A program made the position numbers and the translations under genes. Below are positions 47,380-59,765 of a DNA stretch of 64,000 bases, in pieces. The first letter of the stretch is position 1. The number at the start of each line of letters is the position of its first letter. The notes under the pieces are model-generated. The model searched no databases, was not told the DNA's origin, and saw nothing but the letters and a program-made list of their open reading frames with translations. Source of the stretch: Panopea generosa (lineage: Eukaryota > Mollusca > Bivalvia > Adapedonta > Hiatellidae); NCBI GenBank assembly GCA_029582155.1, contig CM055900.1:43583624-43647623 (forward strand), given 5' to 3'.

Positions 47380-48345
47380 AGTGACAACAACAAAAAAACC
47401 CCAAAAAACCAAATGCAACAAAAGCACTTGACTACCTTACCTGGAAAGAACATAATTTTATAATTTACAGATATCTATATAAGTTTAATGCATTTTTACC
47501 AAAACTTTGATAGTTCTGGAATGTTGGCTCTTGCCAAAATAAAATCCTCCCCTCCTGTGTGTTTATTAGGAACAATACAGTAACAAAGATGTATAATAAA
47601 TGAATATATTAAACACATATGGTATACTTATGCCAGGTCTTGTTTACAATACACAATAATATATTGTTATGTAGTATATAGGTATACATACACATTTGTA
47701 ATTAATATCCCTGATTATGTAACACTAGATGGGAAGCAGCTGCCATCTCTCTCTAGTTTGGAGCTAGAAATTTTATATTTTAAATCACTGGGCTGATTCA
47801 GATTGCCTTAGAAATCCATAGCCTCAACAATCTGGCCAGCACTTGGTGAACAATTACAGGTAATCTATGCACATCAGCTGAAACACTTGTTAACATTCAA
47901 TGATAAGGTATGGTACAGTTTTGAGTTCAACTTTTCAAGAAAAGGGGAGTTCTTGTACCTGCTGTGGCATCATAGTCGGTTATTAATACTTTATGGATCT
48001 TCGCATTTGTCTTCACTAACATAAAGGGCAGTTCAGTGGACAAGTTGCATAATTCGGTTTTACAAGATTTTGAACATGAACATCCTAGTGTGACCTTGAC
48101 CTTTGAGCTACTGAACTTAATCTTACGCATGACAGTTCTTCTCATTGTAGTGAAAACTTATTCCATGCTCTCAAAATCCCGGTATGCATGAGAAAGTTAT
48201 AACCAGTTAAGATCGGATGAACCCACACATGGATGCCCACACAACATACACCAAACTGCCGTTGTGACTACTGTGTTGAGCTTATCGCACTCATCACAAG
48301 CATACTCGAAAATAGTATTAGTCTTAATTACACTTAAAAACTTCA
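47380..48345. other. No gene; fragment of a GACCTTGACCTTTGAGCT repeat
   Basis: The GTGACCTTGACCTTTGAGCT motif at about 48091-48110 matches the window start. Nothing else was identified. Confidence 0.45.
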
Positions 48346-48349
48346 TTAC

Positions 48350-48900
48350 CTTTAAAGGGAATACATCTGGATATTTCATGTTTTTTCTAATTGGCCAAAT
48401 TATTTTTTTCCCAATATACCATGTCAATAATTCACTGACCCTGTAATGGCAAAAAAGATATCTATTAAAAAATGCCAAAATAATAGATTGAAAAGGAATT
48501 TCCTAACTTGTGCAAGGCGCCTATGTTAGACTTAAACAGATTTCCTGCTTAAAATTGCAACATATTTTGTGACTTATTAAATGAGTGACGCGATTACATT
48601 TTGATTTCAATATGATCCGTTATACAAGTTTACATTGTTTCATCTTTAAAAGAGTCAGAATGACGATGTGACGGTCACCAAACAGTATTTAAGTGATGTC
48701 TATTTTTAGAACGAGATTTTGTTTCAAGTTTACAACTCAAATTTTCATGTCAATTTTGTTACGTTTTGGCGGATTTGACATACTGAATTATTTGATTGAT
48801 ATTTATTAATGATAATGAGATGCTTTTTATTCATTTTGTTAAATAATTCATTTTTTAAGACAGTTATAACATTTTATCCTGATACACTCTTAAAGGGACT
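48350..48900 (+). mobile_element. Interspersed repeat family F, copy 4 (uninterrupted)
   Basis: Best complete copy. Begins near TTTAAAGGGAATACATCTGG and ends CCTGATACACTCTTAAAGGG, weakly inverted ends suggesting a TIR element of about 550 bp. It serves as the empty-site reference for the inserts in copies 1 and 5. Confidence 0.7.
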
Positions 48901-48918
48901 CAAGGTTCAAGTGTGATA

Positions 48919-49085
48919 AGTGGAGCATGTGGTCTAGTGGGAGAGCACCCAACCCATAATCAGAGGGTCATGGGTTCGATCCCCCCATGGCTTTGTGTGG
49001 TGTCCTTGAGCAAGGCATTTTCCACATATGCTTAGTACTGGTTCTACCCAGGAATATTTTGAGCATGAGTTGTATAACAAGTAAT
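48919..49085 (+). mobile_element. tRNA-derived SINE family S2, best copy
   Basis: A box TGTGGTCTAGTGGGAGAGCA and B box ATGGGTTCGATCCCC, followed by GTGTCCTTGAGCAAGGCATT, CCACATATGCTTAGTACTGG and TTCTACCCAGGAA. Confidence 0.8.
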
Positions 49086-49089
49086 AACT

Positions 49090-49590
49090 TGTTTCACAAT
49101 TGAAGTAAAATATTAAGTCCATATTGATTTTAGTGGGAAAAAATTATTTGAATTCTAATAAAGTTTATCTGATGGAATTCCACTGGAATCCACTGGAATA
49201 CCATTCTTATAAATCATCAATAGTGCCCTATTAGACTGGTTACATATACAAGTCTGCATCATATGACAATGTGTTCATGTTACACAACTAAATATACACC
49301 AATTCAGGATGAGTCAGGTGCAAGGTGAAAATTGGTTATATCAAGTGTTGAGTTTGACTACAAAACTAAGAAGCATATCCATGCATTTTTTCCTTACATT
49401 AAAAAATTGTTTAAGTAAACTTCTGATTATAAGAATATATATACAATCAAGGTGCATTTTCTTTTGCACAACAAATGTTCCAATTACAAAAATGAAACAC
49501 TTAAAATGAGTACAGTCATGTCAACAATGGATTCAATAGTTATTAATATGATTATATAAAAAGCAGGATAAGTGGCTTTTAAATAGTCAC
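49090..49590. other. No recognisable feature
   Basis: AT-rich spacer. Confidence 0.5.
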
Positions 49591-49592
49591 TT

Positions 49593-49658
49593 ATTCTGAA
49601 CAAGTGGTCCAAACAACACAGCCCTTATTTGTACAAGTGGTCCAAACAACACGTCCCT
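49593..49658 (-). repeat. Right arm of the 66-bp inverted repeat pair
   Basis: Reverse complement of 47313-47378. The two arms are about 2.2 kb apart. Confidence 0.85.
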
Positions 49659-49741
49659 TATTTGTACAGCCTGATGTTAATGTTGCTTTTAATCATGTAC
49701 TTGAACTCTTTACTCACTGTGCCTCTACAAATATATATACA

Positions 49742-49815
49742 GGTCCAGTTAGCTCAGTCTGTAGTGTGACTGACTATCAATCCAGGGGTAGTTGGTTCGA
49801 ATCCCCGCTTGGTCA
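49742..49815 (+). mobile_element. SINE family S1 tRNA head only
   Basis: GTTAGCTCAGTCTGTAGTG (A box) and TTGGTTCGAATCCCC (B box), with the same CTATCAATCCAG loop region as other S1 heads. Ends GCTTGGTCA without a body and is followed by (AT)n. Confidence 0.7.
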
Positions 49816-49828
49816 CAAGCTCCCCGCT

Positions 49829-49830
<2 letters not shown>

Positions 49831-49862
<32 letters not shown>

Positions 49863-50115
49863 GAGAGATAATAAATTAATTATTAAAAATTAATTAGTAC
49901 ACCCAAACAATACTGAATTCTTTAAAATTATTTAAAAAACCCGAGCACTTTCGGAATATATATTATTCCTTCTTCAGGGGATGAAAATATAAATGATGAT
50001 AATGTTAAGATGTCAAACGATTACGATGATAAAAACATGGAAGTTTGGAACAATCACAATAATAATAATAATAATAATAATGTCTATCACTCAATAATAT
50101 ATATATATATATATG
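49831..50115. repeat. (AT)n-flanked block with CGAGCACTTTCGGAA and GAAGAAGGAATAA (minus) motifs
   Basis: (AT)n at 49831-49860 followed by GGGAGAGATAAT, and (AT)n at 50097-50114 followed by GGAGATAATT, enclose about 240 bp. On the minus strand that block has CCCCTGAAGAAGG then TTCCGAAAGTGCTCGGG, like 3' tails of some dispersed retroelement remnants. An (AAT)n run is at about 50062-50081. Confidence 0.5.
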
Positions 50116-50119
50116 GAGA

Positions 50120-51450
50120 TAATTATTTGTGAATAACCAGACATAAATGTACAGACCATGAGCTGATAGCTTTATATGAGTAGGATCCAGTTAAGGATTC
50201 AAGACTACTCACATGCTGTATAAAGGACAGTTGTGAATTTAATTATCTCTCTTTATATATTGAATAAAGATAGTGACACTGAAATTGTCCCCACACAACG
50301 TGACAAGTACATGTTTATTTAGGTGTATAAACAGTGATATTGCTTGAGGATATCCTCATAGCAAACTGATATATTACACTACTCTCTAACAATTTTATTA
50401 TCCCTACTTAGTATACTTTTTAAGTCACAAAAATTAAGTATATAACTGTTTCCCTACAAGACATAATACCGCTATGTCTTTCAGTCATAAATATTATTAC
50501 ATTAAATGATCATGTATGAAGTTCAAATTGAGGTTCTGATATTAAGTCTTTTTCTATCATTTACACAGAAAAATCTGTTCCTTCTCTGATAATGTTCTTT
50601 GAATGATGTTTACGAAGGTTGAGCCAGAATTTTTTATACACTTATTCTTATAAACTTCCATTTGCATATAGAACCATGTTCCTGGAGTGTATATGCAAAA
50701 TTTTATGATCATACATCAACAATTTAGCAATCAGTGTCTTCAGAAGGCAGGACAACATCATTTTTGTGTTATTTGACATTATTTTAACCCTGAAATCACG
50801 TCTATCACTCAATTAAGGCAGAAAAATCAAAGAGATTGTCAATGCATCACAAAATTTTCTCCACTTCTACCATCTTGATACACGGTTGAAAATGATTCAA
50901 TGTTGAACAAATTACTTTCACCATCAAATTATGCCTGTCAATATCAATCAGCTTTTACATTAACGTTTTACTTTCATTTGGACAATACTCCATGTTTCAC
51001 TCAATTATTGTAAACTTACTGAGTGAAAATGACCTAATCAAATCTTTGGTTATAAGGTTTCACACATTTACTTTAATTTTGAAGAGTTTTTACCCTATTC
51101 AGTCAATTCTTATCTGGGGCACTGTATAGCTCTTTGAAATGGTAAATAAGGGAAATATAAGGATTAGAATTTTCATGTTGTTGACAAAAATGTGAAAGTT
51201 GCTTCGCCTATACAAACTTGACATATTTTCATTCATTCTATTGCAATGTTTCTGATAGTTTGGCCAAGTCATCTGAAGACATATATCTTCTCCTGGTCAT
51301 AATTTCAATCACAACCATATGATTGGTACCATTACAATTTCATGAAGCTATGTTATCCAATCACAACGCTAGTTTCATGCAAACGCCGTTGTTAACATTA
51401 GCTGTATTTTGTTCTGTTCTGTTCAAAGAAAAGGACTTGGAGCTAGCGTA
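50120..51450. other. No recognisable feature
   Basis: AT-rich non-coding sequence. Confidence 0.5.
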
Positions 51451-51454
51451 GTTT

Positions 51455-51530
51455 CCCACGGGTCATGTATGGAGAGTATCCGAATTGACACTTGTGGGTA
51501 TCTGACGATGGTGTAAAACATGAAAAAATC
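51455..51530 (+). repeat. Second copy of a short dispersed repeat
   Basis: GGAGAGTATCCGAATTGACA ... GGGTATCTGACGATGG matches about 7670-7720. Confidence 0.55.
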
Positions 51531-53526
51531 GATAATCAGCCTGCAGAGCTTTGATATATTTTCAATTGAAAACTGTACTTTCTGGTTATCATTATGGTCG
51601 GTCATTTCTTAAAACAATGAAACCTCAGCTTTGTTTATGTCCTCAACAACTGGAAATCAAAACCAGAGCTTAAATGGAGTTTCTTTGAGGATTAATTTTG
51701 TACACTCCACTTTCAAAATAAGGGCATACTTGATAATTTTTGTAAGAATGTTGCTAGTAAATGTGCACTGGTGAGATAGGTTTAGTCTAAATCAATGGAA
51801 AGTGTATGCTTTCAGTATTGAATCTTTGAAGTTTTTGATCTTTATTTGACAGAAGACAAGCCGCAATAAAGTAGTTTTTTTGACTCCTTTTTGTATAATA
51901 CGTCCTCTTCAAACTAAATTTGCGCCCTCCATTTTTTTTTATACCATACTATGATTCCTATGAAAGTTCTATACAATTCAACAATTGAGTTTTGCTGAAA
52001 TTGAAACACTTGAAAGCATATTACCAATTAATTCAACGTCTACAAGTTTGAGATAAATTATATATTATTGTAACCATAATATTTAATAGCAGATAAATAT
52101 ACCCTAATAACTTTAAACTAACGGAAGTAAATAGCTTCTGTACTGCTGCATTACAAGGTTATAATATTTATCAAAGGTAGTAATATTATTTCTATGATCT
52201 GTCTTGGTACATTGTAAAGGTTTGTGTGGAGTGCAAGGTCTAGCGGTAGAGCATCAGTTAGGTCAACAATAAAAGAGTTATGTTTCCGGTGGCCCGACTG
52301 ACCATAAATTTTTATGACCTCAAATTTTGAACAACAAAATCAGGACGATTTTTTATTCATTTTAATAAACAATAGGTCTGAAAGTTTGACTGGTCAGTGA
52401 TTACCTATCTGTGTGACCATATGTGAAAAACAGCAAGGACAGTTGTTTGAAACAGGTCAAAGAGGTGAAGGACCCCCACCTCCTCTACTTTAGCCTTTTA
52501 TATGATAAACTAAAGTTATAAATACATTGGGATGATCCTATGAAGTCTTCAGCTTAATATTATATTTCAGAGTCCTTTTTTTTTATTATTTAATGTTAAA
52601 ACAGTTAATTGTTACAAGAAATAATTAGCCAATTTATTTATTATTTTTTTAATATTTTAGTGTACTTTAAAATTATTTATATTTGATTAAAATATACTTT
52701 TCTATTCATGAACCCTAAAAGCCCTATCATTGAAAGAAACACGGAGCCCATTTGAAATTTAGCGCAATCCGAAAATTGCACAATCTTTTAGACAGTTCAA
52801 AAATCTGGGCTGCGTTCAGTTCGCATAAACGTTTGATAATGTTAGCTTACATATTTTCCTGGACACTGGATCAACCTCATATTTGCACGTAGTACACAAT
52901 AATTTTAGGGAACCAGGCATTAAATATGTTTGCTGTTTAGCGATGCTGAACGCAGCCCAGGTATTTCTGCTGAAAAATAAATGGATGAAAATGTTTTAAC
53001 ATGTGTAAATAAACCAATGTAACCAGATTATTTCAATCATTTACACGATAAAAGATATTAAGATATTCCTTCACCGAGCTTTTTATTTTTAATTTACAAA
53101 TACAATATCTTGACCAAATTTTCACATGTCACCGAGAACAATGTTTAGCTGGACTGTGTATCAATTTTTCAAAGACTGTCACACATTATGCACATAAAAC
53201 CAGTTGGTGTGTAAAGAAATATAGTCAGTGAATAAACCAGTCCACGGAGTATGAAAACAATGAAAAAACACAGAATTTCTTTGCTCCACTTTTCCATTTC
53301 TAATGTCAATGGCGATGCCCAGCGCCAACCCTGATTCATATTCATATATTTTCAATTTTGCGTCCTCAAAAACAATGCGTCCGACAGGATGCACATAATA
53401 ATTATTCTTTAACCATGCGTCCTCAGAAAAAAATTGTGCACCTAGGACGTGGCATGCACATCAAAATGAATCACTGCTTGTAAGAACTTGGATTCCCAAT
53501 TGATGTTAAATAAATAAGTTTAAAAT
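51531..53526. other. No recognisable gene; tRNA-like fragment
   Basis: An A-box-like CAAGGTCTAGCGGTAGAGCA at about 52240-52262 is a SINE head fragment. An open frame at 53179-53394 (minus) has no recognised similarity. Confidence 0.45.
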
Positions 53527-53527
53527 A

Positions 53528-53807
53528 TTGATTGAATATTTAGCGTCATTTTTATGCCATCGAAGGCTAACAGATGATCAGTCAACCTAACCACTGTTTC
53601 CTGGGATTAACCAGTACTCAAGCACACCCCATCTCTGCAAGTAACTGATAATATTCCCACTTGAATCAGTGGTGAGAGACAAATGATAATGAGACACAAT
53701 GTCGTATATCAATCATCACAGAGACTGTTGCCGGGCAGGGGATTCAAACTCACGATCCCTGGATTTGATAGTCAGACGCGTAACCGACTTAGCTAATCCG
53801 GCCCGGC
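53528..53807 (-). mobile_element. tRNA-derived SINE family S1, full copy
   Basis: Body as in the other S1 copies. The head at about 53730-53807 carries TTAGCTAAGTCGGTTACGCG and GAGTTTGAATCCCC on the minus strand. Confidence 0.85.
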
Positions 53808-54580
53808 TAAGTTTAAAATAATAAAAATATATATGTTAAAAGTTAACAGAAGACACAATCTAAATTTAAAGATTAACTGAATCAAAGGAGGGCTAAAAAT
53901 TGAAAACATTCATTTATTTTTTAAATGACTCAATCATAGTTACGTAATGTATCATATTCATGTGACTGGGCATGTTGATATTAAATTAATACAAGAGGTT
54001 AGAAAGTAGAACCGTTTGGGTGTCAACAAACGGGACTGACTTTGACAACCAAACTGAAGCTTCTATGGTGATTCTATAACAGTTTAGTGAAAAAGTAAAG
54101 TCATTCTATTTAAGAAGATGCTACTGATTACCTGATGTGGTTTATCCCATTTTCAAAAACATACTGTAAGCGAGAACATGTTATGACTTACACGCCTCAA
54201 GATTGTATTTCGGTGTGTTTTGGATACTGAGTCGCTTGTAGCATTGAAATATGACATACATATCGCTTACGCCATTATATATTGATAGTAGGGTTTATCT
54301 CCCTTATACCAATAATTAGTCATAGGTGCTTATGTCGTCTTAACAGCTTATCGCATGAGATGACATGCTGAACTGAGGCCCTACAGGGAATACCGAAATC
54401 TGAGCTCTATACATAGATCTAACCAATAATGAGCCCGATAATAAGCCATAAAAGAACTACTTATGAAACATGTTGATGAAAAAACTAAAAGCTGTCAAAA
54501 GAGGGCATAATTATGTAGTACCGTCAAATCATATCTGATCAGAAATGCATTGCAACTTTCTTGCATTTCAGCAAGAACCA
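53808..54580. other. No recognisable feature
   Basis: Spacer before the 29-bp array. Confidence 0.5.
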
Positions 54581-54584
54581 TATA

Positions 54585-57500
54585 TATTGTATTCTCATCG
54601 GCCTCCCCATATGTATTGTATCCTCGCAAGCCTCACCATATATATTGCATCCTCACCAGCCTCCCAATATGTCGTGTATCCTCACCTGCCTCCCCATATG
54701 TATTGTATCCTCACCTGCCTCCCCATATGTATTGTATCCTCGCAAGCCTCACCATATGTATTATATCCTCACCGGCCTCCCCATATGTATTGTATCCTCA
54801 CCTGCCTCCCCATATGTATTGTATCCTCACCTGCCACCCTATATGTATTATATCTTCATCGGCCTACCCATATGTATCGTTTCCTCACCAGCCTCCCCAT
54901 ATGTATTGTATCCTCACCAGCCTCCCCTATTTATCGTATCATCACCAGCCTCCCCATATGTATTGTATCCTCATCGGCCTCCCCATATGTATTGTATCCT
55001 CATGGACCTCCCCATATGTATTATATCGTCACCTGCCTCCCCATATGTATTGTATCCTCACCGGCCTCCCCATATTTATCACATCCTCACCAGCCTCCCC
55101 ATATGTATTGTATTATCATCGGCCTCCCCATATGGATCGTATCCTAACCGGCCTCCCCATATGTATCGTATCCTCACCAGCCTCCCCATATGGATTGTAA
55201 ACTCACTAGCTTCCCATATGCATTATATCTTCCCAGGCTTCCCCATATGTATTACATCCTACTGACCTCCCCATATGTATTGTATCATCACCAGCCTCCC
55301 CATATGTATCGCATCCACACCGGCCTCCCCATATGTATATTATCTCCCCAGCCTACAGGCCTCCCCATATGTATTGTATCCTCAACTGCCTCCCCATATG
55401 TATTATATCCTCACTGACCTCAAAATATGTATCGTATCCTCACCAGCTTCCTCATATGTATTATATCCTCATCGGCCTCCCCACATGGATTGTATCCTTA
55501 CCGGCATCCCCATATGTATCGTATCCTTACTGGCCTCCCCATATGTATTGTATCCTTACTGGCCTCGCCATATATATAGTATCCTCACTGACCTCCCCTT
55601 ATGTATTGTTTTCTTATTGACCTCCCCATATGGATTGTATACTCACTAGTTTTCTCATATGCGTTATATCTTCCCTGGCCTCCCAATCTGTATTGTATCC
55701 TCACGGGCCTCCCCATATGTATTGCGTTACACCGGCCTCCCGATATGTAGTGTATCCCCACCGGCCTTCCCATATGTATTATATCCTCACTAGACTCCCC
55801 ATATGTATTGTATCCTCCCCGGCCTCCCGGCCTCCCCATATGTATTATATTCTTCCCAGCCTCCTGGCCTCCCCATATGTATTATATCATCACCAGACTC
55901 CCCATATGTAGTGTATCCTCACCGGCCTCCCAGTATGTAGTGTATCCTCACCTGCCTGCCCATATGTATTATATCCTCACCGGCCTCCCCATATATATAG
56001 TATCCTCACCGGCCTCCCAATATATATCGTATCCTTATCAGCCTCCCCATATGTATTGCATCCTCACTGGCACCCCCTATGTAGTTTTTCCACACCTACC
56101 TCATCATAAATATTGTACCCTCACCGGCCTCCCAATATGTATCCTATCCTCACCAGCCTCCCCATATGTATTGTATCCTTATCGGTCTCCCCATATGCAT
56201 TGTATACTCACTAGTCTTCCCATATGCATTATATTTTCCCCGGCCTCCCCATATGTATTATATCCTACCGGCTTCCCCATATGAATTGTAACATCACCAG
56301 CCTCCCCATAAGTATCGTATCCTCCCTGGCCTCCTGATATGTATTGTATCCTCTCCGGACTCCCCATATGTATTGTATCTTCCCTGGCCTCCCCATATAT
56401 ATTGTATCCTCACCGGCCTCCCCATATGTAGTGTATCCTCACCGGACTCCCCATATGTATTGTATCCTCACCGGACTCCCCATATGTAGTGTATCCTCAT
56501 GGGCCTTCCCATATGTATTATATCCTCACCGGCCTCCGCATATGTATCGTATCCTCACCGACCTCCAAATATGTATTGTATCCTCCCTGGCCTCCCCATA
56601 TGTATTGTATCCTCACCGGTCTCTCCATATGTATTGTATCCTCACCGGACTCCCCATATGTATTGTATTCTCACATGACTCCCCATATGTAGTGTATCTT
56701 CATTGGCCTTCCCATATGTATTATATCCTCACCGGCCTCCGCATATGTATCGTATTCTCACCGACCTCCCAATATGTATTGTATCCTCCCTGACCTCCCC
56801 ATATGTATTGTATCCTCACCGGCCTCCCAATATGTGGTGTATCCTCACCTGCCTCCCCATATGTATTATATCCTCATCGGCCTTCCCATATATATCGAAT
56901 CCTCAACGGCCTCCCCCATATGTTTATATCCTCACTGACCTCCCCATATGTATCGTATTCTCACCGGCCTCCCCATATGTATTGTATCTTCCCTAGCCTC
57001 CCGGCCTCCCAATATGTAGTGTAGCCTCACCTGCATCCCCATATGTATTTATATCCTTACCAGCCTCTCAATATGTATTGTATCCTCATCGGCCTCCCCA
57101 TATGGATTGTATCCTAACCGGCCTCCCCATATGTATCGTATCATCGCCGGCCTCCCCATATGTATTGTATCATTATCGACCTACCCATATGGATTGTATA
57201 CTCACTAGTCCTCCCATATGCATTATATCTTCTCCGGCTTCCCCATATGTTTTATATCCTACCGACCTTTCTATATGTATTGTATCATCACCAGCTTCCC
57301 CATATGTATTATATCCTCACAAGTTTCCGCATATGTATTGTATCCTCACCGACCTTCCCATAAGCAATGTTACATCACCAGCTTCCCAATATATATTGTA
57401 TCCTCACATACCTCCCCATATGTATTATATCATCACCAGCCTTCCAATATGTATTGTATCCTCACAAGCCTCCGAATTTGTATTGTATCCTCACCAGCCT

Positions 57501-59035
57501 CCCCATATGTATCGTATCCTCACCGATCTCCCGATATGTATTGTATCCTCACCGGCATCACAATATGTATTGTATCATCACCGGCCTTCCCATATGCAAT
57601 GTATCCTCACTGGCCTTCACATATGCAATGTATCCTCACCGGCCTCCCCATATGTATTGTATCATCACCAGCCTCCCCATACGTATTGTATCATCACTAG
57701 CCTCCCCATATGTATTGTACCAACACCAGCCTCACAATATGTATTATATCCTCACAAGCCTCCCAATGTGTATTGTATCCTCACCGGCCACCCATATGTA
57801 TTGTATCCTTACCAGCATCCCCATATGTATTGTATCCTCACCGGCCTCCCCATATGCATTGTATCCTCACCGGCCTCCACATATGTATTGTATCCTTCCC
57901 AGCATCCCGATATGTATTGTATCCTATCCATATGCATTGTATCCTCACCGGCCGCCCCATATGTATTGTATCCTTACCAGCATCCCCATATGTATTGTAT
58001 CCTCACCAGCCACCACATAATTTTATGTAGTGTATCCTCACCAGCATCACCATATGTATTGTATCCTCACCGGCTTCCCCATATGCATTGTATCCTCCCC
58101 GGCCTCCCCATATGCATTGTATCCTCACCAGCACCCCCATATATAGTGTATCCTCACCGGCCTTCCCATATGTATTGTATCCTCAAAAGTCTGCCCATAT
58201 ACAATGTATCCTAACCAGTCTCCCCATATACATTGTATCATCACTAGCCTCCCCATGTGTATTGTATACTCACCGGCCTCCCCATATGTATTGTATCGTC
58301 ACTGGCCTCCCCATATGTATTGCATCCTCACCGGCCTCCCCCTATGTAGTGTTTCTTCACCAGCCTCCCCATATATATGGTACCCTCACCGGCCTCCCCC
58401 TATATAGTGTTTCTTCACCAGCCTCCCCATATATATTGTACCCTCACCGGCCTCCCCATATGTATTGTATCATCACCGACCTCCCCCTATATAGTGTTTC
58501 TTCACCAGCCTCCCCATATATATTGTACCCTCACCGGCCTCCCCATATGTATTGTATCATCACCGACCTCCCCCTATATAGTGTTTCTTCACCAGCTTCC
58601 CCATATATATTGTACCCTCACCGGCCTCCCCATATGTATTGTATCATCACCGACCTCCCCATATGTATTGTATGCTCACTGGCCTCCCAATATGTATTGC
58701 ATCCTCACCAGCCTCCCCATATATATATATATATAATTATATTGTTTCCTCAACGACCTCCCCATATGTATTGTTTCCTCTCCAGCATCTCATTTATTGT
58801 ATCCTCACCAGCCTCCAAATACGTTTTATATCCTCACCAGCTTCCCCATATATATTGTATACTCACCGGTCTCCCCATATGTATTGTTTCCTCCCCCAGC
58901 ATCCCATATGTATTGTATCCTCCCCGGCCTCCCCATATGTATTGTGTACTCACCAACCTCACCATATATATTGTATCTTCACCGGCCTCCCCATATGTAT
59001 TGATTCTTCCCCCAGCATCCCATATTGTGTGTCAT
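54585..59035 (+). repeat. Large array of 29-bp units, about 150 copies
   Basis: Unit: CATATGTATTGTATCCTCAC followed by CGGCCTCCC. With a 29-bp period every forward frame cycles through the same 29-residue pattern, and the unit has no stop in any forward frame, so overlapping long frames occur in all three (up to 378 codons at 57078-58214). A higher-order repeat of 87 bp (three units) with one 58-bp step is seen at 58340-58640. Confidence 0.95.
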
Positions 59036-59149
59036 TTGACACATTTAGCTAACCGATGATTGGACCCCTGGCAAGCATACACAGTAGTTTATAACTACAA
59101 TATCTTGGTTATATCCATGCCCTACCAAAATCTGTTAATTAATGTCAAA

Positions 59150-59198
59150 TATATTGCACAGGTGAGCGATTTAGGGTTATCGTAGCCCTCTTGTTATT
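59150..59198 (-). mobile_element. 5' end of a further hairpin-ended repeat
   Basis: On the minus strand: AACAAGAGGGCTACGATAAC, in which AGGG...CCCT forms a 5' stem-loop, followed by AAATCGCTCACCTG. The rest of the element should lie leftwards, toward the 29-bp array, but no 3' end was found. Confidence 0.45.
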
Positions 59199-59199
59199 G

Positions 59200-59760
59200 A
59201 TTATTACCTATAACCAACCACCAAAAATTAGTGTTAATCTAACTGCATTGTTAAATGTATTATTCAAATAAGGTGTTTCCCACAGCATGATTTGTGATTT
59301 CTTTCTACGACTCTGAATCGAAACCATATATTGGCATTCAACTGATACTTTAACATAGTTTTGTTTGTTAAATATTTCATTTTTATTCAACAGAGAGCAA
59401 ATGTATTTCAAATATAATGTACGTATGTCTGCATATTTGTTTGTTAAGAAATGATACTAAAATAAACTATTTGTATCGTATCATAATATGAACACTGATT
59501 TATTTTTGCAACAATATGGAAGATACATGTATATTGAATGATACATATTTTGTGGAAACAATATCTTACATCTCTTTAATCCTTCGTCTTGTCTGATATA
59601 AAAATAGCAGACATGAAATATAAATAATGCCATACAACATGCTCTTGTGTGCTCATATCACTTGAATATAAATAATCTCACAAAGTAATTTGTCATTTAC
59701 CAGGAATATACATGTACATATTTATACAATAACAACATAAGAAACCTATTTCCAAGTTTA
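59200..59760. other. No recognisable feature
   Basis: AT-rich spacer. Confidence 0.5.
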
Positions 59761-59765
59761 TGTTA

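Noticed and set aside
49742-49815. Functional tRNA gene
   Set aside because: Anticodon stem pairing is poor and the same head occurs attached to SINE bodies elsewhere in the window.
53179-53394. Small minus-strand open frame
   Set aside because: No recognisable domain, no splice or start context beyond a Met; cannot be distinguished from chance.
57078-58214. 378-codon and overlapping frames as Pro/Tyr-rich proteins
   Set aside because: All three forward frames are open because the 29-bp unit has no stops; no sign of a single selected frame.
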